Source: Auriscalpium vulgare (Eukaryota; Basidiomycota; Agaricomycetes; Russulales; Auriscalpiaceae). Taken from it: a stretch of DNA of 64,000 bases. Both the position numbers and the translations under genes were made by a program. The notes beneath the pieces are model-generated. The model had not been told where the DNA came from, ran no database searches, and saw only the letters and a list, made by a program, of their open reading frames with translations. Location of the stretch: contig JAHBBC010000045.1 in assembly GCA_019915015.1 (NCBI GenBank), forward strand, positions 62,001 to 126,000. Reading direction: 5' to 3'. Shown here in pieces: positions 61,114 through 64,000 of this stretch; the stretch's first letter is position 1, and each line of letters starts with the position of its first letter.

Positions 61114-64000
61114 AGGCGTCGTTGGACGACCAGGCGGAGGTGGCGCTCGTCCTCGAGTTCACGGGCGACGCCGCCGATCCTATTTCCGTGGAAGCCGTGG
61201 TCCCCTTCGACTCCTCTAGTTCGCCGGAAGAGTTACGAGCAACCTATTTATCATTTTGCGATCTCCCAGAATCTACCCCTCCAATATTTGATCGGCCGAC
61301 CGACGCGACTTTAGACGTTCCATCGGCGCCCGTTTTCTTTCTCGCCCCAGCCGGGGTGCCATCGTTCGCAGGCGAACAGGAATTTCGCGACTGTAAGTCG
61401 CTGCCAAGCAGCGCGCGGGCACGCGCAGTTTTCGCAGCGACCAAGAAAAAGTATAAGCCAGCCCACCTAAAAGTGAAGCCAGTACTAGCCGACTTGCCTG
61501 GGCAGTTCAGAATCATACGCGACATACGAGGCGACCCGCTAGCGACACTACCCAAGTTACCGACGAAGCCCCCCGACTTCCGGCCGACGGGGCGTTACAC
61601 CGAGGAGCGCCGCGACCAATTCGACGTAGTTCACGAGGGGGACTTCTTGTGGAAGGAGGAACGCAAGCTGATGCACCATTTTATGTGCGAGCACAACGGT
61701 GCGTTCGCGTGGGACGACAGCGAGCGAGGCCACTTCCGCGAAGATTTCTTTCCGCCGGTCACGATACCCGTCGTACCGCACACGCCATGGGTACAACGCA
61801 ACATACCGATCCCGCCGGGAATCTACGACCAAGTCATGGAACAAATCAGTCGGAAGTTGGCCGCGAACGTCTACGAACCATCCAATTCGTCGTATAGGTC
61901 GCGGTGGTTCTGCGTGGTCAAAAAGGATGGAACGAGCCTGCGCATAGTGCACAGCCTGGAGCCGTTAAACGCCGTCACGATAGCTCATTCCGGTGTGCCC
62001 CCGTTTACCGACCAACTGGCCGAGCAATTCGCGGGTCGGGCTTGCGGCGCGATGCTGGATCTGTACGTCGGATACGACGAGCGAGCGTTGGACCCAGCGT
62101 CGCGCGACCTCACTACGTTCCAGACCCCTTACGGCGCGCTGCGGTTGGTAACACTACCGATGGGCTGGACGAATTCAGTGCCTATCTTCCACGACGACGT
62201 CACACATATCCTGAGGCCGGAAATTCCCCACGTCACGATACCGTTTATTGATGACGTACCGGTCAAGGGCCCCGCGAGCGAATACAAGGACGACCAGGGG
62301 AAGTACGAGACAATCGCTGACAACGAGGGCATCCGCCGATTTGTCTGGGAACACTTTCAGAATCTCAACCGCGTCGTACAGCGCATGGGTTATTCGGGCG
62401 GGACGTTTTCGGGTTGGAAGACTATTTTGTGCGCGCCCGAAATTGTCGTGGTCGGACACCGCTGCACGAGGGACGGGCGGATCCCCGACGAACAACGGGT
62501 GGCTAAGATTGTGAATTGGGGGCCATGTCAAGACCTGTCCGATGTGCGGGCGTTCCTCGGGACGGTCGGGGTGCTGAGGATCTTCATCCACCATTTCGCA
62601 CATCGCGCGCATGCGCTCACGCACCTTACGAGGAAAGATGTGCCATTCGAATTCGGAGCGGAACAATTAGCAGCTATGGAAGATCTCAAAAGCGCGTTGC
62701 TGGAGTCGCCAGCCCTGAAACCGATCGACTATCAGTCGGGCGAACCGGTTATCCTCGCGGTCGATACGTCTCCTATTGCGGTCGGGTTCTTGCTGTGCCA
62801 GGCTGACGCCGACGATCCGAAGAGTCGCAAGAAGCGTCGGTACGCACGGTTTGGGTCCATCGCGTTGAACGATCGCGAGGCGCGTTTTTCGCAACCAAAG
62901 TTAGAATTATACGGCCTGTTTCGGGCGCTCCGCGCGCTGAAGATATATCTCATCGGAGTGCGGAACATGGTCGTGGAAGTCGACGCACGCTACATTCAGG
63001 GCATGCTCGACAACCCCGATATTGAACCCTCAGCCAGCATGAATCGGTGGATTATTGCCATTTTAATGTTCCATTTCGTCCTAGTTCACGTGCCCGGCCT
63101 GTTTCATGGGCCTGACGGGATGTCGCGACGAAGGCGCCAACCGGGCGACGTGGCAGAGAATGAGCACGACGGGTTCGAGGATTGGGTCGACGCAATGTAT
63201 GGCTTCATTCACCTCGTGAACGCATACGTACCGCGCAGTACAAGGCCACGGTCGGGGGATCCGCGCGACCAACCAAGGGCCGCGATCGCAACGTTCGTCA
63301 CCCAGGCAGCTCCGACAGAGTTGTCGTACGACGCCGTTGACCGCGACATCAAGGCGCAGCAGGCCGACGAGCGACTCGTTCGAGTGCGGGAATGGCACAA
63401 CACGCTCCAACGACCGGAGGGCCTCGCCGACCAAGAGTATGCGACGTTCCTAAGGTACTGCACTGAGTTCTTCCTCGATGGCACGAGTCTCTTTCGCAAG
63501 GAGCCGCAGGGGCGCCACCAGCTCGTTTTAGCACCGGAACGCCGCATAGGGGCTTTAAAAGCGTGCCACGACGACGTCGGCCATCGCGGCGCGTACCCGA
63601 CCAAGATGTTTCTCCTCGAACGCTTCTGGTGGCCCTACATGGACCGCGACGTCGCGTGGTTTGTCCGATCGTGCCACATTTGTCAAGTGCGACAGGTGAA
63701 GCACGTGCTCATTCCCCCAACGGTCGCGACCCCGGCGCCGCTGTTCGCCAAGATGTACGCTGATACCATGCACATGCCGGCTTCGCGAGGTTTCAAATAC
63801 ATCGTACAAGGCAGGTGCTCGGTCTCGCATTTCCCAGAGTGGCGCATGCTGCGTCAGGAAAATGCCAAGTCGCTCGCGCGATGGATATTCGAGGACGTAC
63901 TCTGTCGCTGGGGAGCGCTCCGGGAAATCGTAACGGATAACGGGACGCCGTACCTAGCAGCGATGAAGCACCTCGAGGAAGATTACGGCGTGCAGCACAT
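61113..64000 (+). CDS. pol: Element E pol (partial): RT, RNase H, integrase up to the window end
   Basis: Open without a stop from before 61113 to 64000, in the -1 frame relative to gag. Contains AFAWDDSERGHFREDFFPP, FCVVKKDGTSLRIVHSLEPLN, MLDLYVGYDE, the catalytic FIDD at 62244-62255, RNase H (LAVDTSPIAVGFLL, LNDREARFSQ, VEVDARY), the linker HVPGLFHGPDGMSRR, the integrase zinc site (GHRG, RFWWPYMDRD, SCHICQ), Asp in YADTMHMP and Asp in TDNGTPY (codon 63936). The window stops before the catalytic Glu. No frame damage seen. Confidence 0.9.

Larger units (their letters stand above)
38576..64000 (+). mobile_element. Element E: Ty3/gypsy retrotransposon of a third A/C-related family, split by element F and cut by the window end
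   Basis: 5' LTR 38576-39427, PBS 39432-39449, gag start 39477, element F inserted at 39602-58044, gag-protease resuming at 58050, pol from about 61.1 kb to the edge. Its proteins align with A and C but are clearly diverged, and its LTR is a different length (852 bp). The frames are intact apart from the F insertion. It inserted into element D. Confidence 0.9.

Noticed and set aside
1..64000. CRISPR arrays, prokaryotic operons, rRNA
   Set aside because: No regularly spaced short repeats, no ribosome-binding-site pattern and no rRNA-like sequence; the introns show a fungal genome.

Overview
The window looks like a heterochromatic, transposon-only stretch of a basidiomycete (probably Agaricomycete) genome. 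The evidence is the 48-62 bp GT-AG introns, the Ty3/gypsy pol types, a PIF/Harbinger element with two spliced genes, and the absence of any recognisable host gene. There are no prokaryotic features.

Layout, left half (minus strand). Element A is a Ty3/gypsy retrotransposon that enters from the left edge and ends near 31496. Its integrase is split by element B (3026-12939, 5-bp target duplication CAAAG). B is a chromodomain-type Ty3/gypsy element with gag, pol and a third sense ORF; its 225-bp LTRs are identical by eye. The 5' LTR of A is split by element C (18602-30568, 4-bp duplication GCGG), which is related to A, has intact gag and pol frames, and has about 1.29-kb LTRs that differ at only about two sites. 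A and C both carry a spliced gene of unknown function on the opposite strand between pol and the 3' LTR.

Layout, right half (plus strand). This is a six-layer nest. A LINE endonuclease fragment (31497-32990) is cut by element D (C family, 32991-38575). D is cut in its RT by element E (38576 to the right edge). E is cut in gag by element F (39602-58044, duplication GAAGG), a chromodomain gypsy element with an extra 993-aa sense ORF. F is cut in RNase H by an AT-rich insertion G (about 46056-52011). G contains a complete PIF/Harbinger DNA transposon H (48568-51955) with 68-bp perfect terminal inverted repeats, a transposase and a partner protein.

How it works together. Each LTR element supplies Gag (capsid, zinc knuckle), protease, reverse transcriptase/RNase H and integrase. 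B and F add a C-terminal chromodomain that, in known chromoviruses, directs insertion to marked chromatin. The most interesting feature is that three lineages each carry an extra non-canonical gene between pol and the 3' LTR: antisense and spliced in A and C, sense in B, sense in F. Secondary points are a covarying hairpin between the convergent 3' ends in A and C, a second copy of the 3' polypurine-tract region inside C pol, and non-canonical protease active sites (D-P-G-S in A/C/D/E, D-S-C-A in F). All calls come from reading the sequence; no database search was possible.
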